Part shown: positions 1 to 9,924 of the stretch, one piece after another
Layout: every line of letters begins with the position of its first letter
Position numbering within the stretch: the first letter of the stretch is position 1
Source of the DNA: Eutreptiella sp. 'Long Island Sound 2002'
Lineage: Eukaryota; Euglenozoa; Euglenophyceae; Eutreptiales; Eutreptiaceae
Assembly (NCBI GenBank): GCA_964036045.1
Contig: OZ038386.1
Location: forward strand, 12,935,613-12,999,612
Length of the DNA: 64,000 nt
Direction: 5' to 3'
Position numbers and translations under genes: made by a program
The notes under the pieces: model-generated
Databases searched by the model: none
What the model was told of the DNA's origin: nothing
What the model saw: the letters and a program-made list of their open reading frames with translations, nothing else

Positions 1-147
1 GTCACCCGTTCTTTCCTTCGCATGTTGCGTCGGGTCGCTGCTTTTTGTCGGCCGTTGCGGCCGGTGCTCTTGCTGGCGTCGTTTCTGCGTTCGCGGGGCC
101 CAGTAGATGGTGTGTTGGGACTGTGCTGAATGTGGCATGGTGTGCCG
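1..147 (-). repeat. Dispersed repeat, copy 1 (opposite orientation to 9700-9846)
   Basis: The reverse complement of this stretch aligns along its length with 9700-9846 on the plus strand. Both begin near ACACCATGCCACA, and both can be read as an Ala/Thr-rich peptide ending with residues like TCEGKNG or TCERKNG. Similarity stops abruptly at about 147. The left boundary is the window edge. The match is by eye, with scattered substitutions. Confidence 0.7.
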
Positions 148-940
148 TTTGCGTGTCAGCGGCACCCAATATTTGGCGCATTGAGGATGTGCTGGTTGTT
201 GCCGGGGTCGTTTGACTGTTTTTGCTGTCCACACACCTCTGTCCACAGGCCGTCCATAGCCTGCCTCGCTGTGTTTCTGTGCGGCCCAGGTGCCCTGTTT
301 CCCCACGCGTTGTCCGGGCCGGACACCATATGTCCTTTTCCCCCTCACAGTTGGTCTGCCCCTGATGGGCTCTCGCTCCTTTTGCGCAAACAGCCCATCT
401 GGGCTCCCCCCGCGCGGTCATGTCACCAATGCCGCCCTTGGCTACCAACGCTGCCGTCGCCAGCACTGCCGCCGCCGCCGGTGCTGCTGCGGCATTCACG
501 ACGGGCTCGGGCGGGGGCTAGACCTCCTCCGCGTAGAGCTGCTGCTCCTCACACATTTGACGACATTCTTCGCGCCACTGCCGCAGAGTCTACCCCGGGG
601 GCAACCAAAAGTACTCCTCCCCATGGTATTGGGCTCCATCGCGTATCCAACCCCTTGGTCGGAGTCCTCTGCGATGGAGAGGTTCCCCCGCGGGGTGCAC
701 TATAGCAGTGGCTGTAAGGCCGCGACGATGGCCTCAGTGAGCGCCACGGTCAGGGCCGCGGTTTGGTCCCCCGTGGGAGAGGCCTCCGGCCGCTCTGCCC
801 CGGTACTGGCTGCGGAAGCCGCCGCCGCCCATGATGTGAGGGCGTGGGCCTCGGCCTTGGCGGGGGGCGGGTAGCCCTCAACGCCGGGAGACAGCCAGTT
901 GTGGCATTCTGTGGGTAAGCGCCGAACCATGGTCAAGGCG
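148..940 (-). pseudogene. Degenerate GC-rich ORF debris, unidentified
   Basis: This GC-rich stretch carries overlapping open frames on both strands. The most protein-like minus-strand pieces are Ala-rich (about 700-936, and the stretch below 500), with a short acidic segment resembling CEEQQLYAEEV near 520-560 that is interrupted by stops. I recognise no domain. The position next to the tandem repeat at 954 and the style of composition suggest the gag-like part of a decayed retroelement, but that is inference. It could simply be noncoding GC-rich DNA. Confidence 0.25.
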
Positions 941-953
941 GGAGGAAAAGATC

Positions 954-1245
954 GTACTATTAACGAGGGTTGAGGGCTTTTAATGTCTTGGCCGCTCTTG
1001 TGTACTATTAACGAGGGTTGAAGGCTTGTAATGTCCTGGCCGCTCTTGCGGCGGGAGCGTCAGGGGGTTTGCGGGTTAGAGCCTGCTTGTGGCCTGCCCT
1101 ATCCCACCCCTGGCCCCCCGGTGTGTTGCGGCGCGGCGGAAGGACATGTACTATTAACGAGGGCAAGGGCCGATTAAAGTCTTGGACGCTGTGCGACAGG
1201 TTAGGCGAGGGGGTTATGGGTTAGTTTACTATTAAAGAGGGAGAT
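954..1245. repeat. Tandem/dispersed repeat with core GTACTATTAACGAGGG
   Basis: Two adjacent 48-bp copies start at 954 and 1002 and differ at a few positions. A diverged third copy starts at 1148, and a truncated core (TTACTATTAAAGAGGG) lies near 1225. Short repeats of this type often mark retroelement termini. No complete element can be tied to this one inside the window. Confidence 0.8.
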
Positions 1246-1739
1246 CCACGTGCGACTTCGGGGCGGCAGCCCCACTCCTGCTGGCATGAGAGTCGCCGCC
1301 TTATGACTATGCCCGCCCCTATCACGGAATCAGAACCTCATGGTGTCTTGAGCCTTAGGTCTGTTCAGTACCGGCTCTTCCATGTCCCAAACAACACACA
1401 CGGGGGGGACGTCCACGTCTTCATCCATGACCCCTTAGGAGGGGGGGGTGCCTACCGCCTCTTCGAGGGTTGAGGGGTGCCTGGTGTGAGTGGGGAGCGA
1501 GTGTGTCCCGTGTGTGTGTGTGTGCGGGCGCTGGGAATTGGCGTGTCTCTTCTTCGGCGGAGGCCCCCGGTTTGCCGTGGGACGTGCCCGCGCTGTTGGC
1601 TTCTAGGGGTGATCATTTTGTGGTGACCCTTGCCACAGCAGTGGTGTACGCCTCGCCTGGTGACGACGCACCTCAGGCATGGCGGCAGTTTGTGTTGTGA
1701 ACATCGCTAGAGCATGGGCAAGCGTGCCACGTAGCCTGG
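1246..1739. other. No gene recognised
   Basis: Open frames here (for example 1470-1700 plus) are short and show no recognisable domain. The segment is GT-rich on its right side and leads into the microsatellite. Confidence 0.5.
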
Positions 1740-1778
1740 GGTGTGTGTGTGTGTGTGTGTGCGTGTGTGTGTTTGAGT

Positions 1779-1812
<34 letters not shown>

Positions 1813-1852
1813 TTGTGTTTGTGTGTGTGTGTGTGTGCGTGTGCGTGTGTGA
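1740..1852. repeat. (TG)n microsatellite with TTTG interruptions
   Basis: About 110 bases of nearly pure GT/TG dinucleotide, interrupted by TTTG and GCGTG. Apparent Cys-Val or Thr-His ORFs here are artefacts of the repeat. Confidence 0.95.
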
Positions 1853-1982
1853 TGCCCCACACAATTCAAATCATGCTCAAATTGCGAGGTTCAACAGGCC
1901 TATAGCCCTACTGTCATCAGCAAAACCATGAGTTCAGAGTTCTGTCGCCTCGTCAACAGGCGTATTTTGAATGACACATTGT

Positions 1983-2023
1983 TTGCAAAAGTAGAGCACA
2001 AGAATATTCCAACAAAACTTGGG
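1983..2023 (-). repeat. Element C repeat B, outer copy (B2)
   Basis: About 41 bases match 2350-2390 with four mismatches; the shared core includes AGAGCACAAGAA and AACAAAACTTGGGA. This is the outermost repeat on the 3' side of element C. Confidence 0.75.
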
Positions 2024-2294
2024 ACGGCAAAGTCACAGTGTCTCCAACGCCCGGCCGTGCCGGTGATAGTATGGACGGGTGCGCTATCATTCCACTCCGT
2101 ATCGCGGGACCCCACCTACACATTGACCCAAAACCGTGAACACTAGAATGCAAGCCGCAACACGGTTGAGTCCGCCCTTTGAACCCACAGGCGCGACCGG
2201 TTTCAAAAGACGTAAAGGCTGAGGTCCGGGAACAAAGCGAAGCTCTCCAAAGCTTCCGCCCGGATGAGGGGGGCGGGCGGGAGGGCAAACACTG

Positions 2295-2350
2295 GAAAAC
2301 TGCCTAAGTGGAGAGGCAAACAAAAGTTGAGACGAGGCTAAACTAGTGAT
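2295..2350 (-). repeat. Element C repeat A, 3' copy (A2)
   Basis: This matches 7834-7890 with about two substitutions and one indel over 56 bases. The shared core includes CAAAAGTTGAGACGAGGCT. It directly abuts repeat B1. Confidence 0.85.
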
Positions 2351-2390
2351 TGCAAAAGCAGAGCACAAGAACACTGCAACAAAACTTGGG
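2350..2390 (-). repeat. Element C repeat B, inner copy (B1)
   Basis: This copy is joined head-on to repeat A2 and repeats at 1983-2023. Adjacent B1 and A2 are the hallmark of split direct repeats. Confidence 0.75.
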
Positions 2391-3492
2391 AATTCATTCT
2401 CCACCTGGGCTTGCCCTCCCGAGGGGCGCAACCCCTGCAGTGGCGCCCCACCTTGCGCCAGGCACAGCGCCGCAAAGCCCCCCCCGCCCCAATACCAACA
2501 ACAAAGCCTTGTCATGAGGCACAGAACGATACGAACTTGGCGCTCACATACTCCGCAAGCGGGATAAGTACTGACCTAAATAAAAGGAGGGCCGCTGAAC
2601 CGAACCTTGAGTAGAAGAGAGGGGCCTCACGAACTAACGCATCAAGGAGCAGCTCCCCTGTGCCAGCCGACAACACGGGAAAACAAAGACCGTAGGACCG
2701 CAACCCGCCCGGCCTCGACGGCCAAACAACCAAACGCCATACTGAGCTGCGAGCTCACCCAAAAGAAAAACTGCAAGAAACACCAGTGGACCCGAACTTG
2801 CAGTGTAACAGGCCTCACTGCCACAAGCCAAATCAAAATGCGGACAATGGTGCACGGGGTAACTGGTTAGAGAGGGCAGAACATGCGAGCGATGCAGCAG
2901 ATGAGGGCCGGCGACTCCTACACTCACATGTAGGGCTTGGCCAACCCTTGCATCTTAGGGTGGTGGGACAGGGACAACTTAGCCGCCACGGGGCCCCGCC
3001 GGATCGCCCACCGGTGGCAATAGAGGTGGCTTGTCATCCTTGACGTCCCGCCCGCCGTTGACGGCGGCTTCCTGTGTGGCCTCAGCCCCGAGGCGCCCCG
3101 CGAGATCTGCCGCCGCGGCCGCTAGCAACTCCGGTGCGGCCTCCTTCGGGCAGGGGCGCTAGAAGATGAGGCGGGCCTACGTCCCTAGCAGCACACGCCT
3201 AACCGGCCACCGTGCTAGCCTGCTAGACATGACCCGGTCCAAGTGCTAGCGGCCCTTCGTCCGGCGGCGTGCGGCGGCAAGTCCCGATCTCTGATGACGG
3301 CGGCCTCCCCTAGGGCGCCTCTTAGTTTTCTTGCCGCCTCGACGCTGGGGCATGCACGAAAATAAATAAGACGCGGGCAAACGGACCTTCAGCCAATGGC
3401 CTTTCCCTCTCCTTGGGTTCCCTGAGGCACAGGACACCTCGCACCTTACGGTCGCCTAATCTACTCAACAGTTGGTCCCAGACCTGCCACGC
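2391..3492. other. 3' untranslated part of element C, no gene recognised
   Basis: This lies between the RNase H fragment and the terminal repeats of element C. An Arg/Lys-rich minus-strand frame at 3246-3437 could be the basic C-terminal tail of the polyprotein, but nothing recognisable is encoded. Confidence 0.4.
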
Positions 3493-3882
3493 TTACGACT
3501 CAGCCTTAGCCTTGGATCCGGCGAACACCGAATTAACCCTAGACATAGGATCACCGGGTTGCAACTCGGGTGGGACCCAAACCAACCGGAGGACCACGCT
3601 AGACAACCGGAGCACCCTAGCAATGGAATGGAGCACAAATTGTTGGTGTTGCATATGACTACACGCCTTTAGCGCCAGGACCTGTGCTATTGCCACCTCA
3701 CTATCGGTGCATACACCGCATCCCCAACCGCACTGCCAGCCTGATGGCCCACCGTATCGCATGGAGCTCCGTGGTCTGCTGACTAGCATAGCACTTGTCG
3801 GGGGGGAAGAACGACCGGACACCGAAAAAGGGCATGAGTGCGCCCACTCACCAGCGGCCCGCGTCATGCGCGCCATCAACAC
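3493..3882 (-). pseudogene. Element C RNase H domain fragment
   Basis: The minus-strand frame carries a CTDSEVAIAQVLAL segment, which fits the third catalytic acidic position of retroelement RNase H. It is followed by VWVPPELQPGDPMSR, matching the conserved end of DIRS/Ngaro-type RNase H, where a W-P-x-x-x-N-P-A-D-x-x-S-R pattern contains the last catalytic Asp. The N-terminal part is in another frame or damaged. It lies downstream of the RT, as in RT-RH polyproteins. The domain class is fairly sure; the function is lost. Confidence 0.6.
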
Positions 3883-4004
3883 GCGCCATCAACACAGGTC
3901 AAGAGGTCCCCCGCCCAAACCGAGGAGGGGGTTAGGCAGGTGTCGGACCCAAAGCTAAAAGCACGCAGATGTGCCCACGCAGTACCTCAGGGGGCCGATG
4001 AGGG

Positions 4005-5070
4005 CTATGCTGCCAAAGCCATGAGCGTTGCCAACCTGTGCACCAACTTCAGGGGCAGCCCTTGACTCGGTTGCCTCTCCCCACGCACCCTCGGACCCCA
4101 CCGCAACCAAAACCACGTCCCTGCAGCAAAAGGGCAACCCGGACTACACGGCCGGACGTGCCACTTGACTAAGCCAAGGAAACCGCGGAGGTGCCTCCCC
4201 TCATCACCACCGACCGCTAGGCGCATCCAACCCACCCAAAGCTGCAGAAGGGCTTGGGGGTGGCATTCCACGGTCCTAGTTGAAAGGTTCAGGGCTTTAC
4301 CCGAGAAGCAGACTAGCACCACAGGCTCCAAAACGCTCTTTGGGCTGATCAAGAATCCCGCGTCAACCGGGGCGCGCACGGCGTCACTGCCCGCCTCGCG
4401 GAGGACCCCCTTATCGGAGTAAACGAGCAAAAAATTGTCAAGGTAGTGCACCAACAACAATCCGCCGGGGGAGGACACCTTGCAGAGCCCTCGCGAGGGC
4501 CGTCTGGCAGAAGTAGGGGCTATATTTCCATCCGAAGGGGAGGTGATCCAGCTGCACTGTGGGCATTCCCAGGCCCGGTCTCAACCGAGAAATCCGACGG
4601 GCCCGGGGGAGCAGGCGGAAGGACCAAAATGCGACCTTCAGGTCAACGTGCACTGCAAAAAGGGGCTCCCTAGGTGGTATGCGCGAGAGGGCGCGCGCCA
4701 GGTCCTCCCGGGAATCCAACTTGAACGTCGGTGGTTTTGCACCATCCTATTTATTTTGCTTCACACAGCTCAGGTTGAGGGAAACCTTCTCGGGTGACTC
4801 CGGGATCACAAACGGGTAGCAGGTGGGGTGAAGGGGGTCAGTGGGCACCTAGTACACCCAGCCCCCCCGTAGCGTGGACACCACACGCTCCACTTGCGGA
4901 GACACCCATTGGGACGCCCCCTTCACCACCGGGTCCTCCCACTCGTCCTCGACACTAAAGGTCTGCAGGCCGTCCTTGAAAAAATACGGCACCATTGAGT
5001 CCAAAAGGTCTTGCGGGAGGGGAAAATTGCCTTTGGGACCCAGGCCCTTATCGAGAATATCATCCCCCAC
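4005..5070 (-). pseudogene. Element C reverse transcriptase, broken
   Basis: The RT reads from about 5070 down to 4005 across two frames. A leader ends in VVSTLRGGWVY, and CYPFVIPESPEKVSLNLSCV follows in the finger region. Next come HVDLKVAFWSF (first catalytic Asp) and LPFGWKYSPYF, the usual motif before the active site. The active site reads HYLDNFLLV, so the second Asp of YxDD is Asn. Two TAG stops interrupt the finger region, near 4851 and 4752, and a frameshift near 4450-4480 separates motifs A/B from C. The copy cannot make an active enzyme. The RT resembles that of YR retrotransposons rather than the Ty3/gypsy elements here. Confidence 0.75.
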
Positions 5071-6252
5071 ATCCCCTACCCCCCGAGGAATCGGAGAGGT
5101 TGTGATGCGGAGGCGCCATTCCCACGTCTCCGGGGTTCATCCCTACAAGGCGCGCCAAAACGTAGGCATGGCATGGGCCAGTCGGAAATCCTCCGCTGTA
5201 TCAAAAACTCTCCTCGGCCAAAGGTTTGTGCACTTAACAACCAGCCAAAGGATCAATCACACGCTAGCCGCTATCCACTACAAATGAGGGGTAAGGGCAT
5301 GCATGAATTCAAGGCAGAGGGGGGGTTCAGCCTTCACCCTCAGTCCCCTGTCGGCACCCTTACAGCTGGGCTCCGGTCCACGCCACCTTTCCCCGTGCCC
5401 GTCGCGCCTTGGCCGCGATGCGCCCAGTAGCAGCCATGAAGGCACCCGCAATCGGGCTTTCCTACACCTGCGACCGCCTGGAGCGGCTACCTTGGGGGCG
5501 GCTCCTCTTGGCCGGTGGTAGCCCTGCCCGTGAGGCCATTCGACGCAACCCAACCTGACGCCGTGCGGCGGGGGGGGGGGGGGTCGCAGGGTCGGCGGAC
5601 CGCCCACTTCCACCTGATAGCAACGCGGGCCCGTGAATATACAACTGACACGGCCCACCATTCCATCCGGACGGCCGCGCCCCATGCTTCCTCTGATTGG
5701 ACCGCTGGCTGCAGTGGACGCCCCTGCCGTTCTGTCACGTCCTGTGAACCGGGGTTCCGGCCTCCAATCTTGGACGGGCTGCTGCCGGCTGGTCCCACTG
5801 CGAAGTTGCCGTCGGGTTCAATGTCAGAGTCCCCACTGTCACCATCAATGTCCACATTAGAGTTGCCGCTGATGGGGCCATCGCAACTGCCCGTTTGGTG
5901 CGTACGCCCAGAGCTCCCCATGGCGCCTTCCGGGGCACCCAACTACCCAGCAGCCACGGCGTCGGGCGCAAACCCGCAGGGCAACCCATGACACTCCGGG
6001 GGAGGTGCACCCAACACCGGGCCATCCAGACTCACGGGATGAGTGACTGCGTAATTACACAGCTGCATCACAGGGGGTTTCCCCTTTGGGCGGGTTGCCG
6101 CCGGTGGGATCAGCCTCTCCCGCTCCTATTTCCGCAACCCCGTCTCCAGATGGGGATCCCGGCGCTTCACTAGTCTTGGGTCGGGGTGTCCGAGCCTTCC
6201 TTTTAGTAGGCGTTTCCGGGGCACGTGCACCTTCTGCGTACATAGTGCGGCC
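5071..6252 (-). pseudogene. Element C linker between YR and RT
   Basis: Low-conservation spacer on the minus strand. The clearest open piece (5487-5942) contains an acidic, Gly/Ser/Asp-rich run (NSNVDIDGDSGDSDIEPDG), comparable to the acidic run (DEEDDGYYSSSDEE) N-terminal to the RT of element D. A 14-G homopolymer at 5570-5583 probably broke the frame. No catalytic domain is visible. Confidence 0.45.
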
Positions 6253-7179
6253 TCAAATAGACATGAGGCCCACCCTCGCCGGAGTGGAGCCAGGGCCTTC
6301 TGGCTTAGTCCAGACCGGTAGGTTGGTCGGTGCGATAACGGCCGGGTCCTTCCACCTAGTGGCGTAGTGCACGGTGACGGCCGTGCTTTGCCAATGGTGC
6401 CACCACTTGCAGTAGGCGACGTTGGGCTTGCGGGCCCGGCAGGCTGCCACCCCCCCGCGGCACAGGGCAAGCCATCGAGCTCGCCCGTAGGCGGTCCCAG
6501 CCAGGCACTCGGCCATGCCAGCCTCCACACCGGATTCTTCAGCTTGCCAAACCAGCGTTTCAGACTTGTGGCCTTGGCCCACCATGAAGGTGTGGGCCCA
6601 GGTACTGATTTTGTCGGCATAGCGGGAAATGGGCCGGGTGGTGTAGCCCTCTTCTCCCGTCTTGTTGTTCTAGAACTGGATGCATCCCGGCAGCGCGATG
6701 TCAGCCACCCTGATCGTGGCCATCTCTCCGACTCACAAGAAGCACACCCAACTAAGCACCACCCGAGCCACAAAGACGGTGCCACACCTAGAGTTGACGG
6801 CGCCTCGGCCCTTCGTGGCATTACCTTGGCCATCCCTGCGGTCGAGGACTTGCAATGGCTGCCACCGTCCGTCACTACCCCCCACAAGCGGATTGCGGCA
6901 GGCGCAGGGTTCACTGGTGTGCAACCCTATATCCTCCCCTCGGGGTTCGTACTCCTTGTGCAGGCCGGTGGCCCCCAGCCGCGGGCACTCCGCCAGGAAT
7001 GCCACTGCCTCGGCAACAGTAGGCGGGCGCGTTCTCGTTGCGAAGGCGGCGAGGGCGGCACGAGAGCATAGCGCTCTCACCCGGGGTGCGGGGCTCGTCT
7101 GGTAAGGACGCCACAGCCCAACGGTTGGCGAGGTCGGTGAGCACTGTGGTTGCGCTAGGGTCCCCAACCCCAGAGACCT
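6253..7179 (-). pseudogene. Element C tyrosine recombinase, inactivated
   Basis: One minus-strand frame is readable from the gag tail through to 6253 with two in-frame stops. Box I reads SWVCFL-stop-VGEMATIRVADI. The stop (TGA at 6733-6735) sits exactly where the catalytic Arg is expected, consistent with a CGA-to-TGA change. A second stop (TAG) follows in CIQF-stop-NNKTGEEG. Box II reads RARWLALCRGGVAACRA, so the expected His and Arg of HxxR are Leu and Cys. KWWHHWQS and then VHYATRW follow, with the nucleophilic Tyr retained. Comparison with the intact YR of element D (R145, K166, H230, R233, Y265) supports the assignment. It lies upstream of RT. Confidence 0.7.
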
Positions 7180-7828
7180 CAAGTTCGGGGCCGGGGGTGT
7201 CCTGTCAGGACCAGTGGGGGCAGTGGAAATGCTTGGGGCAGTTCTCCGTTTGGCGCAGCGCTGGCAGTCCCCACTTGGTGGGGAGTCGACGGGTATCCAC
7301 TCACCTTGGCACGTTTGCCACTGCAAAACACCCCCCACTTCCTTGAACTTGACACTCTTCCAAACAAAGTTGTCCCCAAGCGCTTCTTGGGCTGATTCCA
7401 GCAGAACCTGCGTAACGTCTGGTGTATGCCGACAGTGACTGGTTGAGGTAGTCCCATGTGCGCCACCCCAGCTGTTCACCCGGGTCCATCATGGTGTTGG
7501 CCACCTGGCTCTTGAACTCAACCGGGCGTGGTATCTGGCCTACTTCGCCTGCACAGACTCGGACATACGCCTTGAAGGTGGATAGGTTGAGCCGCATCCA
7601 CTGCGTAAGCTGGGCGCGCTCCAGGGCCTTGTTGGTCTCAGGGATACTTAAGGGCGGGAGGGCCGGGCCCTCCTTCACAAACACCCTGGCCAGCTGCTCG
7701 CGAAGCTCCTGAATTTCTCTGGTCTGTGCTACCAGCTGCTCCTCAGCGGTTGCCGCGCGAGGTTGGTTTGGATCTGAGTTGGGTCCTGGTTGCATATGCC
7801 CGTCCATGGCACTCATAAAAAAAAACAA
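7180..7828 (-). pseudogene. Element C gag-like protein, frameshifted
   Basis: An ATG-started frame (7828 to about 7430) encodes a coiled-coil-prone N-terminus (EEQLVAQTREIQELREQLA) and a helical middle containing LTQWMRLNLSTFKAYV. The sequence then continues in another frame with a tail LQWQTCQGEWIPVDSPPSGD followed by CQRC. That tail parallels the end of the element D gag (GDWVNCENPPKTACPEC). The single frameshift lies near 7430-7480. A structural, nucleic-acid-binding role is inferred from position and the Cys motif only. Confidence 0.55.
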
Positions 7829-7833
7829 AGACA

Positions 7834-7890
7834 GAAAAGCTGCCTAAGTGGAGATGCAAACAAAAGTTGAGACGAGGCTCAACTAGTGAT
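7834..7890 (-). repeat. Element C repeat A, 5' copy (A1)
   Basis: This marks the upstream edge of element C on the minus strand, just before the gag ATG. It pairs with 2295-2350 in direct orientation. Confidence 0.85.
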
Positions 7891-9699
7891 ATATAGCTTC
7901 CTGTCCCTTATGTCTAGCACACTGGTTCACAGCTTCCTCCCCATCATTTTTCCCGGAGCGCTTATTCATAGCTTCATTCAGCCGTGGGATGTCTTTTGGC
8001 AACCCCCCCCCCCCCCCCGGCAGCATAACTAAGCAAACCATTCAAAGTGTGGAAACAACACAACGAACGAACAATAACACCAACCGCTTGTTACACCATA
8101 TCAGGAAAAAAAAACGACAAATCAAAACCACCGGCGACTTGTAGCCTGCACCTCGTGCCGCTGTTCACGACAGTTGATCTCCGATGAGGGGTTGGGCCCG
8201 TGTGACGCCGTTGCTGTGCTTGCCGAAGCGAGCGTCACCCATCTTGGTGGTCTAGGAGGGATGGAAACAATAGCTCCAATCCATGGTCCTAGCGACCCAC
8301 AGGGCAGCGCTCGGTGATGAAAGAATGCGTGATGAAAGAATGCTTGAATGCAAAAGAATGATCCAACGAAAACTGAAATGAAGTTGAGGCTTGCGGTGGT
8401 GAAGAGAGGATTCCTCAGTATAAAAGGGAAGGAGGGAAGGTGGGAGATGAGTGTCACGTGATACTAGTACTAGGTGCGGATCTTCCCAGTTTGAGGACCC
8501 AAGAGATTTAGGCGGGCACCAAAATACCAAGCCCCATTGGGTGGCTCCGTGCTCTAGATTTGTGCTGGCTACTGAAAGTGGTCCTCATCCTCCATCCATA
8601 CCAACTCTCTATCATGCAAAAGTGCATTCATCGCTCTGAGGTTACTTTTTTCTGCCCACAAAGTGGGTCATCTGCGAAGGTTAGGGGGTCACTCCCTTCA
8701 TGAAGAAATTCATCAATGTGTTGGCCCTAGCATCAGGACATAATGTCTTGATGCATCAAAGACTATCTCAAGCACTCGTTGTGCTACGCAAAATAAACGG
8801 TGTTTTCGAACTCTATCCCACCTACAAGGTTGTAAAAAAAAAAACATGTCTGGGTATTGAATACCAACGCCAACCTAGCAATACTTTGCCAAAAGATGTT
8901 GTTGTGGAACCCAGCCACACCTTTACAAAAAGTACTTGTGGTGACAACGCTAGCCCCTTGCGGTGCTATCTCTTTTGTTTACCCACCGTTATTCGCAGAA
9001 ACCCGATACAATAGTATTATCCACTGGCAGGCTTTGGCAACTATACTGAGGACACGGACCGAAACCTCAAGAGAGTAACCATTGGTGAGCGAGTGATATT
9101 AATCGCCTCTCATGGCACCGCCCCTTAAGGTAGTTGCAACCACTGTAACCCCCAAGTACCGAAAACCATTATTGCAAAAGAACACTGGAGATATCAAAGT
9201 GAGGCTAGTCAACTCATAGCAAATGAGTCATTGGGCATAGATCATTGACCACATCAACTAGCCTTGGGTTGACTCTATGACCGGTTCAGCATATTCCAGG
9301 CAAAGGAGGGAAAATTCTCCACATCTGTATTCGCTTACCGGAGGTCGTCTCGGGAGATTCACAGTGTTCGTGCGGTCGTGGAAGAAGATGTAGTTCTTCA
9401 ACGTATGTTTGCGGTCCTCCTTGCAACCACACGACATAGAGGCATCTTGCTGATGACATTAAAGGAGGCAAGCCGTGCCAGGGATGTGCAAGGATGCATT
9501 AGAAGGGAAGGGGCCTCAGAGACAGCCCCGGAAGCGGTTAGGCAAGCGTTTGGAGGAGGCCGCCAAGGCGGTTGGGGGCAGTTATTGTTGGTTACAAATG
9601 CCATGGAAGCTGGCACTTTGTGTCAGGGGGACAGTTGCTGGGCATAGGCTGGGCGCCCTACAGGGGGGGGGGGGGGGCTCCCCCCCTTCTCTACGGTAC
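7891..9699. other. No gene recognised
   Basis: Both strands were read. Open frames are short and lack domains. Visible structure is limited to a 16-C homopolymer at 8003-8018, a short repeat GATGAAAGAATGC near 8315-8345, and a 15-G run at 9663-9677. Confidence 0.5.
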
Positions 9700-9846
9700 A
9701 CCATGCCACATCCAGCACAGCCCCAGCACCCCTACCACTGGGCTGCGAACACGGAAACAACACCAGCGGGAGCACCAGCCGCAGAGGTTGACAGAAAGCA
9801 GCAACCTGACACAACATGCGAACGGAAGAACGGGCAACTGTCCAAG
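9700..9846 (+). repeat. Dispersed repeat, copy 2 (see 1-147)
   Basis: This is the plus-strand counterpart of the reversed copy at the window start. Immediately to its left is a 15-G tract followed by a C-rich stretch, absent from the other copy, which marks the repeat boundary. Confidence 0.7.
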
Positions 9847-9924
9847 AGCCCGTAAAGAAACAACAACCAGGCGGAATCTCACATAGGGGGCACCCGCCCC
9901 CCCTTTCAATGCATCCCTGGGGAT

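Larger units (their letters stand above)
1983..7890 (-). mobile_element. Decayed tyrosine-recombinase retrotransposon (element C), order gag-YR-RT-RH
   Basis: Read on the minus strand, the element has a gag-like ORF with a Cys-rich tail, a YR domain, an RT and an RNase H. Short direct repeats flank it. Repeat A occurs at 7834-7890 and 2295-2350, and repeat B at 2350-2390 and 1983-2023. This gives A1-ORFs-B1A2-(270 bp)-B2, close to the split-direct-repeat layout of Ngaro/PAT/VIPER-type elements. The ORFs carry several in-frame stops and frameshifts, so the copy is dead. Order and motifs match element D at 40853-44660 (a WxxG/PP/CxxC gag tail, YR, then RT with similar DLK/DLQ and YLDD regions), so C and D belong to one family. 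Boundaries are taken from the repeats and are approximate. Confidence 0.7.

Noticed and set aside
290-874. 194-aa plus-strand ORF
   Set aside because: GC-rich shadow frame without domain; the opposite strand is equally open.
1603-1931. Cys-Val and Thr-His repeat proteins on both strands
   Set aside because: They are translations of the (TG)n microsatellite.
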